The notes: a model not told the origin generated them from the letters alone. A stretch of 64,000 nucleotides of DNA from Ulota crispa (GCA_963920765.1 OY987242.1:11620789-11684788); one strand, 5' to 3'. Positions 22,346 through 35,103 are shown, numbered from the stretch's first letter. Translations and numbers: made by a program.

Positions 22346-23984
22346 GGGGGAACCTAAAAGCAATGTTTAGTGTAGTATTCCTTGATATTGGAGGGGGCTA
22401 ATAGGGGGGTGCCACACGATGGACCTCGGATAGGCTGTATGTCCTGAAAAAGGCCCTGAATATGTGTCGACACCAGACTGCCCCAGTCCCGAGATTCGAA
22501 AACTTACACATTCCATTGGATAAGTGTGGAAGGGTGGATCTGACCGCAGCACGATTAGCCCCCATTTTCATGCATTATTACTGCAATGCCAAATCCTTTA
22601 GCAGCACATCTATTTTTTATCTGTCCTGCTCGAAAAGCACATTGAATTCTATTCAGTGCTAATGTTTTCCCGGTGGGTTTTAAAAACACAACAAGTATGT
22701 CTCACATTAAGATGCCAATTACCCGTAATATACTAGTAATATACTAGTATTATACCAGTATCACATACAACAAACATCTGTGTCTTTACTAGGGTAACGG
22801 TGGATTCAACAAGGCAATCACATGGCACACCAAGGCCCAAGCCTTTCATTTAGAGTGAAAATTACTGCCTAGCTTAGCAAACATCCCCGAAAGTAATATG
22901 GCATGATCTACATTGAATACGGGTAATGTAGCCGGCCAATTCAAGTACACCTGCCACTTATTGGATGCCACCTCAGCCTAATCTTGCTTTTTTTAAAACA
23001 AAAAAAAACCTTGTACAACAGCTAACGTGGAAGTGTTGGTGGACAGTGCAGGTGGTCACAAGACAAGTGGGTAGAAATGAAGGGTTCAACATGATATATG
23101 CCATGTCTGATTGGTGGAATTTTGGAGTACAAAAATACAAGTTACACTTGAAAAGTTCAATGGGAAATAGCTTCAAGGTTTCGTTGCCTTGCTTTTCTCA
23201 GGGGCAGTTCATGCTACATCCCTGGTGCCAACTCTGCATGTCTTAGTTTATTGCTAGTCCCTGCTTAGCAACTTTGATGGGTTATAAAGGACCAAAAAAA
23301 AATTAGGAAAACGTTCTCATAGTTTATATAAAATGGTGGTTGAAACTTGGGATTTCCAAGATGTGGTATATGTTTTTACTAGACTCAGCTCTTGGAACAA
23401 AGCCTCACTTTCTTAGAACCATTTTTTTTAAAGTCACGTAGTTACTTATGAATGGAAACTTGGGACTTGGGACACAATAGGGGTAGTTATGGCACTTTCT
23501 TGTGCGCTTGTGGAGAATGAGAACGTTGTGGTGTTGAGTTGCTAGTGGCTGCTGGAGCTTGCATTCTGCTTCAAGCCTGAAATTTCTCACATCCTCATTC
23601 TTCTCCTCCGGAGGTGTAGAATGGAGTGGAGAGTGAGTTAGCATGTGAATTTCTTACCATGATCTACGTGTTTTCCCGTTTGTGAATTGCTTTTCATGCT
23701 AGCTATTTCTGCTCCTCCAATTGCTGACCGTGCTACTTTTCTCTAAGTAAACCATTCTCCATTCTCCATTCTCATTCTCCAAAACACACAAATGGGGTGT
23801 CACAGCATCTTCACAAAGAACAAGCTCCTATTGGCTCCTCCTTTCTCTCCACAACTTCTCAATCTCCCTTCTCTGAGAAGCCGTGAATGTGAAGACGTGG
23901 GTTCTAATTATCAACCTCTCAATCAGTTAAATTTTCCAAGTTTATTGATAATTGAGACGGGGGTATAGTGTGAATGACCCCTTA
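22346..23984. other. Mixed-composition spacer, no gene confirmed
   Basis: This stretch has somewhat higher GC than its surroundings and no TTAA element. Several 60-90 codon frames occur on both strands without recognisable domains. A short 'attctcc' tandem lies near 23755-23780. Confidence 0.35.
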
Positions 23985-23987
23985 TTA

Positions 23988-24405
23988 GAGCATTGCCAAT
24001 GTAGTTGGGACATTGGCACAGGAAACCCTGTTAGACCATCTCTAACTGTGGTTCACTTACAGAGCAAGGCCATTTCCCAACCTCCCAATCCCCAACGTAA
24101 ACAAGTTATGACACTCACTAAACACATTTTTTTAATTATTTATGTGAGGAGATTCATGTCAAAAATATCTGAAATTGCTTGAAATTGCTTGAAATTGCAT
24201 TAGCGTTAGAGAATCAAATACTAGAGTGGTATGCAAAACTCTCCAAATAGTGCAAATATGCAAGGAAGGGGCCCTTGCATGGGGAGCCTTGAAAATTACA
24301 ATTGCAAGTACCTGCTACATTGGAGCCCTGATTTTCACTCAAATTGGGCATAACAATCTGTAAAAAAAAATTCATTGCCTTGTTATGGCTACATTGGGGA
24401 TGCTC
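23988..24405. mobile_element. Tourist-like MITE (GAGCATC family)
   Basis: The inverted ends are GAGCATTGCCAATGTAG and (from the right) GAGCATCCCCAATGTAG, flanked by TTA at 23985-23987 and 24406-24408. The 418-bp interior has no coding potential. It includes a short 10-bp tandem ('tgaaattgct', about 24170-24199). Confidence 0.8.
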
Positions 24406-24408
24406 TTA

Positions 24409-26089
24409 TGAGTTCTAAGGTTTTCTGTTGTGCATTTTTCATTTCCGTTACAAATATGACATATCACCAGAATGTTGATTTTGAGCCTGCCCCTCATTAA
24501 TAGCTCTTCCATTCTCCTGAAATTTTTTTACCAGAAATGTCGGTTCAAGAGAAGAATTTTACCTGCATGCCGAATTTCTTACCAATTTCCAAACCAGTTG
24601 CTACTGCCAAAATATAATCTGTCTGTTATTAAAATACTGACCCCGGATGGCAATTTTGGGCATAACTTCCAAGATAAGTTAGAACAGCCTTTCTCTTGAG
24701 CCTTGCCTCGAATTCAGAAGTAGGAAATAGTACAACAATTACAAAAGCAATCACTTTATCACAATTCATACCTGTAGGGGACAGAATGTACAGTATTTCC
24801 CAAATTGGTCACTAATTTGGGAGGTGTACAAGAGTGGATGGCAACACAAAAAGTACATGTAACTGACTGTATGTGAATTTGAGGAGGTGGATCCTTTGGA
24901 GACTTGCTGTTTTCCACTCGAAAACTGCCAAGAAACGCTGAAAATAGGCAAGAATTTGGAAGCCAACCGACAGTTTTTCACAAATTTTTAGGCCCTTTGT
25001 GGGTTGGGAAACACGTCAGATCGCATAATACAAAACGAGGGCTTTTGTACACGTAGATATAATCGTATAAAATTGCTCTCCTGTGGGAACAGTGGAATCT
25101 GAGTGGAAAGCTACGCGGTATGTACGGTTTTGGCTGCACCTTTATACTGGCTGCTCCATCATACTAGCCTAAAATTGCTACTTTTCCAACCATGTATTCA
25201 TCGTTATGTTACGGTGTATGGTGTTGGGTCTTTTTAATAGAACCTATCCTGGCTCGGCTAATTGGGGCTGACGTTTGCAAGTTTCCTTTCCACGTATGTG
25301 AAAGTCCGAGGAGATGGAATGGGATTTAGGTTCACCGACCATTGGATGGATAGAATTTACTTTGTCACCTCTCGTTGCCTCCCGGCTGGATGAATGGGGC
25401 CAGGGGGCGGGGGCCGGGACTCTGTTACTGCACATTCATGTTTTTGGGTCAAGGTGGAATTTTTTTTGTTTTTCTATATACAAGGGTTTTTTATATTTTT
25501 TATATTTTTTATATTTTTTTAAATGCCCCTAATTTGGAATTGATCGTTTATCCTCTTTCAGGATTCATAAACCAACTTAGGAATTTTGAATCCAAAATTT
25601 GGAGTTCTAGAACCTCATGTAATGTATGACATGTGACATGTAAAACGAGAGGTCAGGTTGCAACATAGAAAGGTGAGCATGCAAGTTTTGACAAAGGACT
25701 TAATTTTTTCCATTTTTTATTTGATTTCATTCATTTCATTTTCTTTCACAACATTCGCAAAATTACTACGATGAGACTTAAAGATTTTTGGCACGTTAGC
25801 CCATTAAACCCTCAAGGTCCAAGCTCCATACGGTTGAATCTTCTATACGCATTTATATTCTTTGTTAGTATGAGTTTTTCCAAAAACACCAGAAAGGCCT
25901 TGCCCACCCCAGAATCGACCATGGACCTTAATGGGTTAACATCGAGAGAGCTTGCATTCTTTCTAGAGATGATGAACAAGCAAATTGAAAGTATGTTATG
26001 TTTATTTTATTGGATAGATTCTATTTATTTAACCATAGTAAGAAACCAATTGAGGTGTACTTTGTGGTAAACTATGGCTAAGTTTTAGA
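24409..26089. other. Spacer with weak coding-like frames
   Basis: No gene is confirmed. The frame at 25771-26070 encodes a segment (around LPTPESTMDLNGLTSREL) that is less AT-biased than its surroundings, and 'aaagtatgtt' follows near 25990 as a possible donor. I do not recognise the protein. Confidence 0.3.
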
Positions 26090-27414
26090 AACCTTTTCAC
26101 CATATAAGCATCCTTTCTAATAAACTTAGATGTGTAGTTGAATCAAATATGGATTCGATTTGAATAATTCAACTGTACAAATGGGAAGAACATCTTGTTT
26201 ATTGTAGAGTACAAACATTTTAATCAAATCTACAAGTGGAGGTGAAATATTATAATGATTGGGTGAGCTATAAGTGGAAAATCTTTAATTTTTCTTACTT
26301 GTGTATTTTTGAATGTTATTGCTTCATGCAAGCTTTGCTTGAGAAAAGCCTATATTTCTATAAAGCTAGATTTTCCACCTTTCCATTAAGACTAGTTTCA
26401 CTCAAATTGGATAAAAATAGCAATCACAAGGTGTAGCTAAGTGGACAAAAAGGGTCAAAACCCCCACTTTCTTTGCTATTCTAAAATGGTTCTACAAAGA
26501 ATTTGATAAATGCCATGGAAAATCTGATTGGTGAAAACAATCAAGATTTGGCCTTAAATGTAGGATGACAAATTTTGAAATTCAAGTGACAACATTATTT
26601 CAATAGATATTCAAATACTTCAATTATATTGCTATCATATAGAAAAACAATACAAGCATATTTCATGAGGAATTTGAACATTTTTAGGACCACCCAATTA
26701 AAATGTCGCATTCTTCTTGGTTATTTGATGTATTTTGTTGTTGCTTTGATCCAACTTTGACAAAAATTGGATACATATTTTGAGGCCATTATGTATAAAC
26801 GCCATTATTTATCAACTCACATGCCAAAATCCATTATTATTTTTTGATTGGATGCAAAATTCTTGTGATCACAAACGCTCTTCAAGAATAATTACAAAAT
26901 TGTTGAGCAATTTTACTCTACATGCCAAAAACCATGTTGTGGAACCAAAGCATGGTCCATTAGGAAAATTTTGAGCCCTCAAAGAGCCCCCAATATTTGA
27001 CAAATCAAGCTATTATTTGGGGGCCAGGCATGCTAGCTTGAGTATGAAAAAAATGACTCATATCTATTGCTATCTTGTATGAAGGACCTTAGCCACATGC
27101 ACAATTTAAAACAATACAAAAGACATGGTATTGATAAAATATGTAAATGAACTCACAAGTCACTATCCAAGTACTTCACTCATTTATACAAAATGAGTAA
27201 AATATAATTAATGGTTCTGTTATACCCACATCTTTGTCCAATTGGGACAATATAACAATATAATTTTCATGATTGCATTGAACCCAAACGGTGGGTGAAA
27301 ATAGGGGATTAGTGATTTTTTTATTGTAATAGGTACATATCTTGGGATCTTTTTGAGATTTTGGAGGGGCTCTTTGAATGCTCAAAATTTTCCTGATGCG
27401 TGGTCTCTAAAGGG
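26090..27414 (+). mobile_element. TTAA element, subfamily A, copy A3 (eroded left end, interrupted)
   Basis: From about 26100 the sequence follows A1/A2 ('aacttagatgtg.agttgaatcaaatatgg', 'gtagctaagtggacaaaa', 'gcaaaattcttgtgatcaca'). The left terminus is degraded. The right end GCGTGGTCTCTAAAGGG is separated from the body by a hairpin element at 26962-27394 and is followed by TTAC. Confidence 0.65.
26962..27394. mobile_element. Foldback element inserted in A3
   Basis: AGGAAAATTTTGAGCCCTCA at the left is matched from the right by AGGAAAATTTTGAGCATTCA, with about 29 bp of inverted repeat ending in CAAAGAGCCCC. It splits the right end of A3, so it is younger than A3. Confidence 0.65.
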
Positions 27415-28107
27415 TTACCGTTCAAGAAGATTTATGAGCTTCACCCTAAAACAAGGTGTTTTCCTATTTCAACCAGCTTTTCCTAGGATGCACTGGACTT
27501 CTGCTATCACTATAGAGTAATATATTGTGGTAATATTTATAGGATTTTTTAGCCAATAGTTCCATAATTTAAAAGGTTTTTCTTACCATTTCAATTTGCT
27601 AGCTTTAAATTGATAACAAATTCTCCTTAAGCATTTCCTAAAGGCACTATTAGAGAATTACCTTCTCACATCCAAATTTGGGAAGGTATTGAATTGTAAT
27701 TCACCGATTTACCATAGCATGATTTTATTTGGTTTTTTCATTTGTCAAACTACACGCACCCAAGAATGCAAGCAAGTAAGAAGAAAATGGATATTAGCAT
27801 CCATGTGTGCACATTCATCCATAAATTAACATATATTAGTGTATTTTATCCAATTTTTGGTAAACTTTTGTACTTGTTTGAGAGAGATTTGACAATTTCA
27901 TTCATTTTTCACCCAATTTTTTTCTTAATGTTTAGTTAGGCAATGTCAAAATGAGGTAGGATTGCGGCAAAAATTTGCTTACAAAAATCTTGTTGTCATG
28001 GAGAATGCACAATTTCCTTACATAAAGATACATCCATGCCTATTTTGTTGTTTAAATAACTTTGCATAATAGATAGTAAAATTAGGAATTTGTTGTTTTG
28101 AGTCATA
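27415..28107. other. AT-rich spacer, no gene seen
   Basis: No supported feature. Confidence 0.4.
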
Positions 28108-28808
28108 GGTATTGATTCTTATGCAATTTCAACCAAGCATACCAAATTTTGGTTCCTAGAAACCAAAACCCTAGTAATGGTGAATTACTTTGTATTAAAA
28201 TCATGATTTTATATGAAAATTGATTGAAGAAAATTGGTGATGAATTTTTTAGATTTGATTGCATAAATGTGTAGGAAACATCTATATGAGCTTTTGTCAT
28301 GTTAAAATACATACCCCTAAGCAATAAAATTATGATCAACCCCTAAGCAATAAAATTATGATCAACAAAGCGTTCAATGTGGGTTGTGATAGGACCAAAT
28401 TTGTAAAATTGATATTTCTATTGAACTAGTTTTTGGCTAAGTAAACATGTTTTTATGTTCAAAAGTACAAGTTTAGTCTTAGTATATGAGTCAAATAACA
28501 AAAGATGATTATCACAAAGAAACACCAATTTTGCAAAAATTGGACATGTTCATCCTAACATTAAAATTGTTATAAAAGAATCTTAGAAGCTTTTTTGAAA
28601 ATACTCATTAGAAGGAAGGATGTGAGTATAGATGTTTCCTACATGTTTGTGCAATCTAATCTCAAAAACTCATTACCAATTTTCTTCAATCAATTTTTAT
28701 TTAAAATCATGATTTTAATACAAAATAGTTCACCATTAATAGGGATTTGGTTTTTTAGTAATTGAAATTTGGTATGCTTGATTGGGATTGCATAAGAATT
28801 AGATACCA
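28108..28808. mobile_element. 700-bp foldback element, family P copy 1
   Basis: The left arm ('gattcttatgcaatttcaac', 'ccaaattttggttcctagaa', 'atcatgattttatatgaaaa') pairs with the right arm ('ttttaatacaaaatagttcacc', 'gattgggattgcataagaat') around a centre near 28480. The same family occurs at 36711-37900. Confidence 0.7.
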
Positions 28809-28894
28809 ATATTATGAGAATAAATACCATTTATATTCTTTTTTATACAAACTTCTTTGGAATGCCAAAAGTGGGGTTATGTAACAATACTTCC

Positions 28895-30365
28895 AAGTAT
28901 TTTACACTAAATACATTATTTAGGTTGCATTAATAATTAGGTTACCTTACCTTGACTATTCCCTTGTCACTTGGAAGCGCATGCAACTCTCTAGATACTA
29001 GGATTTCACATGGTTTACTACTTGTACAATGCTAGTTTGTTTTCCTCAACATTTTGTTGCCAAGTCCTTGATGTTGTTAAAAAAAATTTAGTGCAATAAT
29101 TATTGATGAATTTTTTTGTAATATCAATAAGTATTTATAACTCGTTATTTGTTAAATTGGGAAAAAAACTTAGATTTTGGGACTTTTGAAGGTTTCAGGA
29201 GGCCTCCTAAAATTGAGCTCAACGTTTTTATTGGGTACACGTGTCCTCACTTGAGAGGAGGAATTTGAGAGGGAAAAAATCTTAGTGGCTCAAACTGAAT
29301 CTGATACCTTTGAATCTAGTTTAACCCCTAAAGACCTAAGTGTCCCCTTGGGGGACGAATGGACCTCGGGCATGTACCTATGGCTAAACTAGTTTTTATA
29401 AATTTTTCAAAATTTTTGGAGATTGTGGGGAATTCAAAGATATACGTGCACATCTAATTTTTTCTACATTTTGACATTTATTGAAGAAGTTATGCATGAA
29501 TTTCTGAACAACATGGGAGTGTAGGCTGTCTGGGCAGCCCAAAAAACTTCTTTAAAAATTTCATTTTTCAATATTAAAAATTCGAAATTGATTCTTTAAA
29601 TTATACAAATGTGGGAAGCTTTGAATCATTCAATTTTGATTTATGAGTGAGAAGTTTTGGTTTTTGGGTAGGTATGGGATTTCCAAACCTCCATTCCTTT
29701 TGCCCCTTGTAAAATTTGGTTCTTGAGCTTTTTTTTTTACTTTTTTTTTCCAAGTTGTAGTAGACTAAGATTCCTTGGTTTCACCATTTGGATCAAAAGT
29801 TATTCAGATTTCTCAAATTTACATAAATCCTCCAAGTTTGCCTAGTGTATATGCAAATTTCATGGCCTGATGGCATTGCAGGATTTTATAAAATATGTAT
29901 CACACCTCCAATTCATTTGAAAATTCTCCCACACTTAACTAACTTGGTCTTCTACATGGGAAAAATAAACTTCAACTTTGCATAGAGCAATTTTTTTGAT
30001 ATAGGAGAGGTTGAAGGCTTCTGAATTTTTTGGGCAGCAGGGAAAAAAACTTTTTTTCTGACTTCAGATGTGAATGTCTCACTCATTTACATTTAGAATG
30101 AGCTGATTTTCTTTCCACAAGTACTTGCCATAGTCTAGGGCAAGATCCTACGGTTGGATTTTCCAAAAAAACATGTATTCCTACCTTTCTGCTCATTCCC
30201 CCAAAAGTGGCAGTTTTGAGTGATTTTCACAGAAAAAAAGGTTTGGGCCTTTAGGGGTTAAGGTGACTTTTTGGGTTTAAGGTGGAGTACAAAATGGTAC
30301 CTCTGTTTTTCCCAATTTAACAAATAACACGTTTTATATAGTGTAAAACATCAAGAAGTTAGAGC
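28895..30365 (+). repeat. Duplicated backbone, copy 2, with a different insertion
   Basis: 28895-29140 and 30332-30365 match the backbone at 21607-22345. The insert is bounded by CGTTATTTGTTAAATTGGG (from about 29144) and its reverse complement ending about 30331. It contains TTAA element B2. Confidence 0.6.
29325..30257 (+). mobile_element. TTAA element, subfamily B, full-length copy B2
   Basis: TTAA at 29321-29324 and 30258-30261. Ends are CCCCTAAAGACC and (from the right) CCCCTAAAGGCCC. Length 933 bp. Next to the left end is a short palindrome (GTCCCCTTGGGGGAC). The interior order ('gggcatgtacctatggctaaact', 'gaagctttgaatcattcaa', 'ttccacaagtact', 'agatcctacggttggatt') matches 47615-48543 in the same orientation. 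No open frame of note. Confidence 0.85.
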
Positions 30366-30439
30366 ACAACAATATAAATGCACTATTTAATTTATGAGAA
30401 ACATTTGTCTATAGTTCAACCTATTTCGACCAGGGCCAC

Positions 30440-31710
30440 CAAAATTTTTGCTAGATCCACCACATTGCTGCATGTTTAGGAGTTCCATAAAGATGCAAAG
30501 GGTGAAATTCATATTTATTGGATGACCATTTAATGATGATGGCAAATTTACTCATCTCTTCCCTTTCTTGTTTCTTTTCTTCGTCCACTTTTCTTTTTTT
30601 GTTTCTTTTACTTGACTTAATGTTCATAATTTTGAGTACATGTAATCCCTAAACAAATACATTCACCATCATCGTTAACCCCTAAAGGACCAAGGAGCCC
30701 ACTTTGGGCTTTATGAGAACTCAGGCAGGCTCTATTGATTTCATAATTTGGAAATTTTTCATGAAATTTTTAGGATGGATGCTACATATCATAATCTACG
30801 TGTGAAGCTTTATTTCATGTCATTCTGATAAGTAATGCAAAAGTTAGAAGGTTTTTTCAATTTCAATGTAAAATTGGGCAGCAAAAAATATGTTCTAAAT
30901 TTGTTATTTTTTTATTTATAGAATTATATATATTGATACCTACTCAAAAAAAATTGAATCACGCAATTCCAAATAATGAGGTAAGAGTTAAAAGGAGTTT
31001 TATTTTGCAGCCAAAGAAGCTAGGAAGGGGGTAGAAAAAACATGTAAAGTTATCTTTTACTCTCAATTTTGAAAAATTTCAAATGAAAATGAAAATAAAA
31101 GTTACTAATTGTCTATTAGAGCATTCTCACCATTGTATTAACAAATTTTCAAATTCTTCCAAAACTTATTAGCATATTAGTTATATCTTTCATTCATCGA
31201 TACCTTTCACTTTACAATTTTTGTAAAAATGAATCCAATTTTTGTTGGTTAATTTTTTTAATATATGCTTTCAACCCATTTTCCAACATACTGCCGAAAT
31301 TGCACAAGAAATACAACATATGTGTTTTTCTCTAAAAAGTTTGAAAAACAAAACTTCATCTTCTGGAAGGACTAGGAAAGCCTACATTTTAAAATTTAGG
31401 CACATTGATCTTGAAATTGATGGGGATGCTCATTTTGAGATTTTGGGACAATGTACTTGTGCAAGTCAACCAAAGGATCCTATGGTTGGATTTGTTAAAA
31501 AGTAAGTTTCAATGAAGATTTTGACCTTGCTTTGGGGACTAGTATTTTGAAACAGTTTTGGGCCTCTAAACAAGAAAGAATTTTAGGGGTTAAATTATCA
31601 TTTGATAAACATGAATTTCACTTGTTTTTTCTTTATGGAACTCCTAAACATGATGCAATGTGGTGGATTTAGCATAGCAGAAAGTGTGGTGGATTTAGCA
31701 AGTTCCCGGA
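30440..31710. mobile_element. Foldback element interrupted by TTAA element B3
   Basis: 'gatccaccacattgctgcat', 'ggagttccataaag' and 'gtgaaattcat' near 30465-30515 recur inverted near 31605-31690 ('atgaatttcac', 'ctttatggaactcc', 'tgatgcaatgtggtggat'). B3 (30679-31589) sits between the arms. Confidence 0.5.
30679..31589 (+). mobile_element. TTAA element, subfamily B, copy B3
   Basis: TTAA at 30675-30678 and 31590-31593. It starts CCCCTAAAGGACCAAGGAGCC and ends AATTTTAGGGG. Length 911 bp. The start is shared with 43033. An 87-codon frame (31242-31505) is not recognisable; its segment 'aaggatcctatggttggatt' corresponds to non-coding sequence in B2 and H, so it is not a captured gene. Confidence 0.8.
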
Positions 31711-31825
31711 CAAAAACATTTGTGTCAACAACCGAAACATGCTTCCAAAACTCCCATGTCGAAGAATGACCGAAGACGGACATGTAATGGCAGCATCATG
31801 GCAGATGGAGGTTGTCACGGTTGGT

Positions 31826-32230
31826 AAGGTAGAAGCTCCCAAATGTGACACTTACCTCAGATGTGGTAATTGGGAGGGTCTTTTGAGAATCTAATGGCAT
31901 GGGCTTGTTAGGAAATGGATACAGATGCAAGGAAAATTGTTTTTGGAATTTTGTGAGACCATATGAATAAATTATGAATTGTTGAAGACAATTCCCTAGA
32001 CTTACCTATTGTAGACACTAGACCCTTGAAAATGCAACAACAACAAGACCATGTCAAGCGCATGTCACACCCAATCAAAATTGCCACCTACACAATTTCT
32101 GTTCCTTTATGTCAACTTGTGTGTCTAATTTGGGTGCATTTGTGTCTTGTTTGGGTGCAAATCTGTCTACTTTAGGTTTAATTTTAGATGTCCAAGAACG
32201 GCTGGTGTTGCAATTGGGTGCTCCTACCTT
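31826..32230. mobile_element. TAAGGTAGG-family MITE, copy 4
   Basis: Starts AAGGTAGAAGCTCCCAAATG and ends with inverted 'attgggtgctcctacctt'. Its right end runs into the TTAA target site of B4, so B4 inserted at or beside its terminus. Confidence 0.6.
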
Positions 32231-32232
32231 AA

Positions 32233-33144
32233 CCCCTAAATGCCCAAGGCACCAGATTTTGGTGTCCAAAAATTTTTAGAAAACTTTGAAATCCTGTCAA
32301 AGGCACATATTTTTTTGTTTTGAGGTTTTCCTTTTTGAAAAAGTTGCTTGCTGAAGTCAGCTTCACCATTCAAATTCAACTTTCTCCATATCTTATTCCA
32401 TTTGTTTTTGGTGGAAGGTTAACTACAAGCATACATTTTCTGTTGTGAATAGTGTCATAAATAGTGTCGTGAATGGTGTCCCAAAGCCTATGAGAAGTTG
32501 CGACATTGAAAAGACGGGCATCAAGTTGAGCAAAAGGTAAAGATTTCCCTTGGGCACTCCCTTGGGCAATAAGGGCCTTTTTACTAAAATTTTGACATTT
32601 AACAAAATCTAGAAGTGCTTTTGCACTAATTTCACTTGGAAGGTTTTTGTTATAGAAATTAGAATCCTTTCACCGTTGAAAAATCTTTCATTCATAATGA
32701 TTTTTGGTTAATAATTGAAGCTAAAAAATTCTTTGTGTTAGACAATTGCGTTTTGACAGTTGTGTTGCAAGCTCATTTGTGAAATTGTGGTCATGGATTT
32801 GGAAGAGGGGCCATTGGTTTTGAATTAACAATAATAAACACTAAAGCATCCTATGTGGCTGCTTCCCAATTTTGTATCCAAAAGTTGCCAATTTGCATTA
32901 AAAGTTTCGGGCAGCTCCAAAAAAAGCAAAAAATTCCATACTCATCATCATTCAATCATAAATATCTTAAAATCCGCTTGGCCATTTTGAATTCTTTTTG
33001 GGTAGTGCCATCTAGAAACCTTGAAGTTCAAGATTCTACGGTTACAATTTTATTTTGATGCTTGATAATGATCTTACAAAGACAATTCAAAAACTTCAAA
33101 ACTACCTTCCGAAAACAAGAAAAACACTCTTGGGCATTTAGGGG
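32233..33144 (+). mobile_element. TTAA element, subfamily B4
   Basis: TTAA at 32229-32232 and 33145-33148. Ends are CCCCTAAATGCCCAAGG and (from the right) CCCCTAAATGCCCAAGA. Length 912 bp. The ends are unusually well conserved and the interior differs from B2/H, so this is a distinct subfamily. Confidence 0.85.
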
Positions 33145-33148
33145 TTAA

Positions 33149-33610
33149 CGGTGGGATATTGTGATCATGTGATGGGAAGATTAAGCTTAAATTAACCCGA
33201 AGTGTCTTTATGTGAGCTAATTCCGTAACTTGCCGCGAGCACGACTCTCTGCAGTCCTGCTAAAGCTATCAACCAGACACTGGATCAGTGGATCGTCGAA
33301 GTAAACATGCAAGGCCATCGCCATTCCCTGCAGTCCTACGTCGGAAATAGCAACACTGGGCTGCTTTCCCATCTGCCGTGTATTCTTGTTCCGAAAAAGG
33401 ACCGGTGGTTACCAAATCTGGTCGGTGACATGTTTAGACTCCCAGGACTCTTTTTTCTCTCATCATATTTTCTCTCCTCATAGTATCTCCTGCCTCCCGT
33501 CAAATGAAGCCTTTGGAAATTAGGTTCTGAGGGGTTAGGAGCAACAAGTAGCGCAACAAGGCGTGAAGTTCTCATGCAGCCCATAAGTTTTCAGGGCCTG
33601 CACTTGCATT
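33149..33610. other. Spacer of higher GC, no gene confirmed
   Basis: Short frames on both strands (such as 33336-33584) show no recognisable domain. Confidence 0.35.
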
Positions 33611-34006
33611 GAGGTAGGCGCACCCATAAGTGTGGAAATAAGGGTTTTGGAGTAGGTAAAACAATTGACTAATTTTGAAAAAAATACTGTAAGTTAGGAA
33701 ATGGAAACCAAAAATATTGGCATCAATTTCAAGGTTTCAATTGCAAGCATTTGTTCACAAAGATTTTTCAAAGTCCAAAATCACTGAAATTATAAGAACC
33801 ATGTGTAATAGATGCTAAAACAAGGCTTGTTGGTCCTTAAATAGTGAGATGGGTACTCAAAACTTCATGCTAGTCACCCACAACCATCACTTCATCACCC
33901 ATAACCATCACTCACTCACCCACAACCAATTGTTTTTTTATTGATAAGCCGTGCCACTGTCAGGTGACGGCCATTGGAACACAACGCTTATGGATGCTGC
34001 TACCTT
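33611..34006 (+). mobile_element. TAAGGTAGG-family MITE, copy 5 (CACCCATAAG subtype)
   Basis: Starts GAGGTAGGCGCACCCATAAG and ends with inverted 'cgcttatggatgctgctacctt'. The interior is nearly identical to 18125-18496, apart from extra 'catcactcactcaccca'-like repetition near 33885-33925. Confidence 0.7.
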
Positions 34007-34635
34007 ACAACAAATTGCAGTGGTACATCTAGCGCACAACGTGAAGAGTGCATGAACAGCGCCTGGCAAGGATTGTGAAGGGGGCATGGAGAAAGCTCAA
34101 ATTTGAAGGGAAAGGGCTTTCACTGTGAAGGCCCCGTGCCCGCATAAGGACGAGTAGAGTGATGTTGGGGACTTCAAACAAGGAAGCCGTTACAATTGGG
34201 GAGTGCGGGGCTTCGATGGCGGGTGGCAGGAGAAGCTCTCAGAGCAGCTCTAGCGTGCACATAAAGGAGCACGTAACCACTACTTTAGCGAGAGGAGTCG
34301 CCCTCCACTGCTTTAACGTTATCAATTTCAAAGAACATGGAGAGACTGTAAAAGCTCCCGTCCATACCAATGTGTTGGTCTTTAACGTCCACGCTAGAGC
34401 GCACGAGAGGAGGAATTGTGTTAATAGTCACGGTGCATTATCCAAGAAGATAGGGTTTGATTTGGTTGGATCTAGCTTTGCACATGTTACCGTGACTATG
34501 CGATGGGAAGGCTGCGGTTAGGGCAAAGCTGGTTTAAAAAGGTTGCCTGCACTAGGGCATTGAATATCTCCTTTTATGTTTGCGTTTCCGCAAATGCGGA
34601 GGCAATGCTCTCAAGGAGTGCTTTGATAGCTCTAA
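34007..34635. other. GC-richer spacer with unassigned open frames
   Basis: Plus-strand frames at 34159-34521 and 34503-34901 overlap. The second runs into the next MITE and neither has a recognisable domain. Short inverted phrases ('gctctagcgtgcac' near 34248, 'gtccacgctagagcgcac' near 34387) suggest a degraded foldback element. Confidence 0.35.
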
Positions 34636-35100
34636 GAGCACCTCCATTGGATCGGCCAAAGTGGCACACTCCACAAGCATTTGAGCTAGTCAAGTATACA
34701 TGGAAAAGAGCAAGTTTGAGATCTCCAACGATTCACAACAAGATTGGCTTGCTAGCGCAAATAACTAGGCAAAATTGCTGCTTGGCATGCCACATTTGTG
34801 CCTTGTGGGACCAAGAAGATCTTGATTTGCAAGCAAGTTTGTGGGCCCAAGCTTCATCAACAAACGAGGATAGAGCTGTTTTTCCTAAAATTGCAAAATA
34901 GCTCCCACAAATTTTTGAACAAACGGAAAAGAAGCTCGCCGAGAAACCTCACTATCCCAAGAACTCACCATTTCTAAATACTTGTGGAGGGGCCACGCTC
35001 AAAAATTTGCGCTCCTCATGCCTTGGTAGAGATCTGTGACACAGCCGGGAGCCTCTGGGCTTGCTCAGACGGTGGTCTAAGCTAACTAGTAGAGATGCCC
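34636..35100. mobile_element. Tourist-like MITE (GAGCATC family), chain member 1
   Basis: Ends are GAGCACCTCCATTGGATC and (from the right) GGGCATCTCTACTAG, flanked by TAA at 34633-34635 and 35101-35103. Confidence 0.65.
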
Positions 35101-35103
35101 TAA

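Noticed and set aside
31242-31505. Frame in TTAA element B3 as a possible captured gene or transposase remnant
   Set aside because: The corresponding DNA is shared with non-coding interiors of other TTAA elements, and no DDE motif or piggyBac-like segment is visible.
34159-34901. Two overlapping plus-strand frames of 120 and 132 codons
   Set aside because: The second runs through the border of a Tourist-like MITE and neither resembles a known protein; probably TE-derived.
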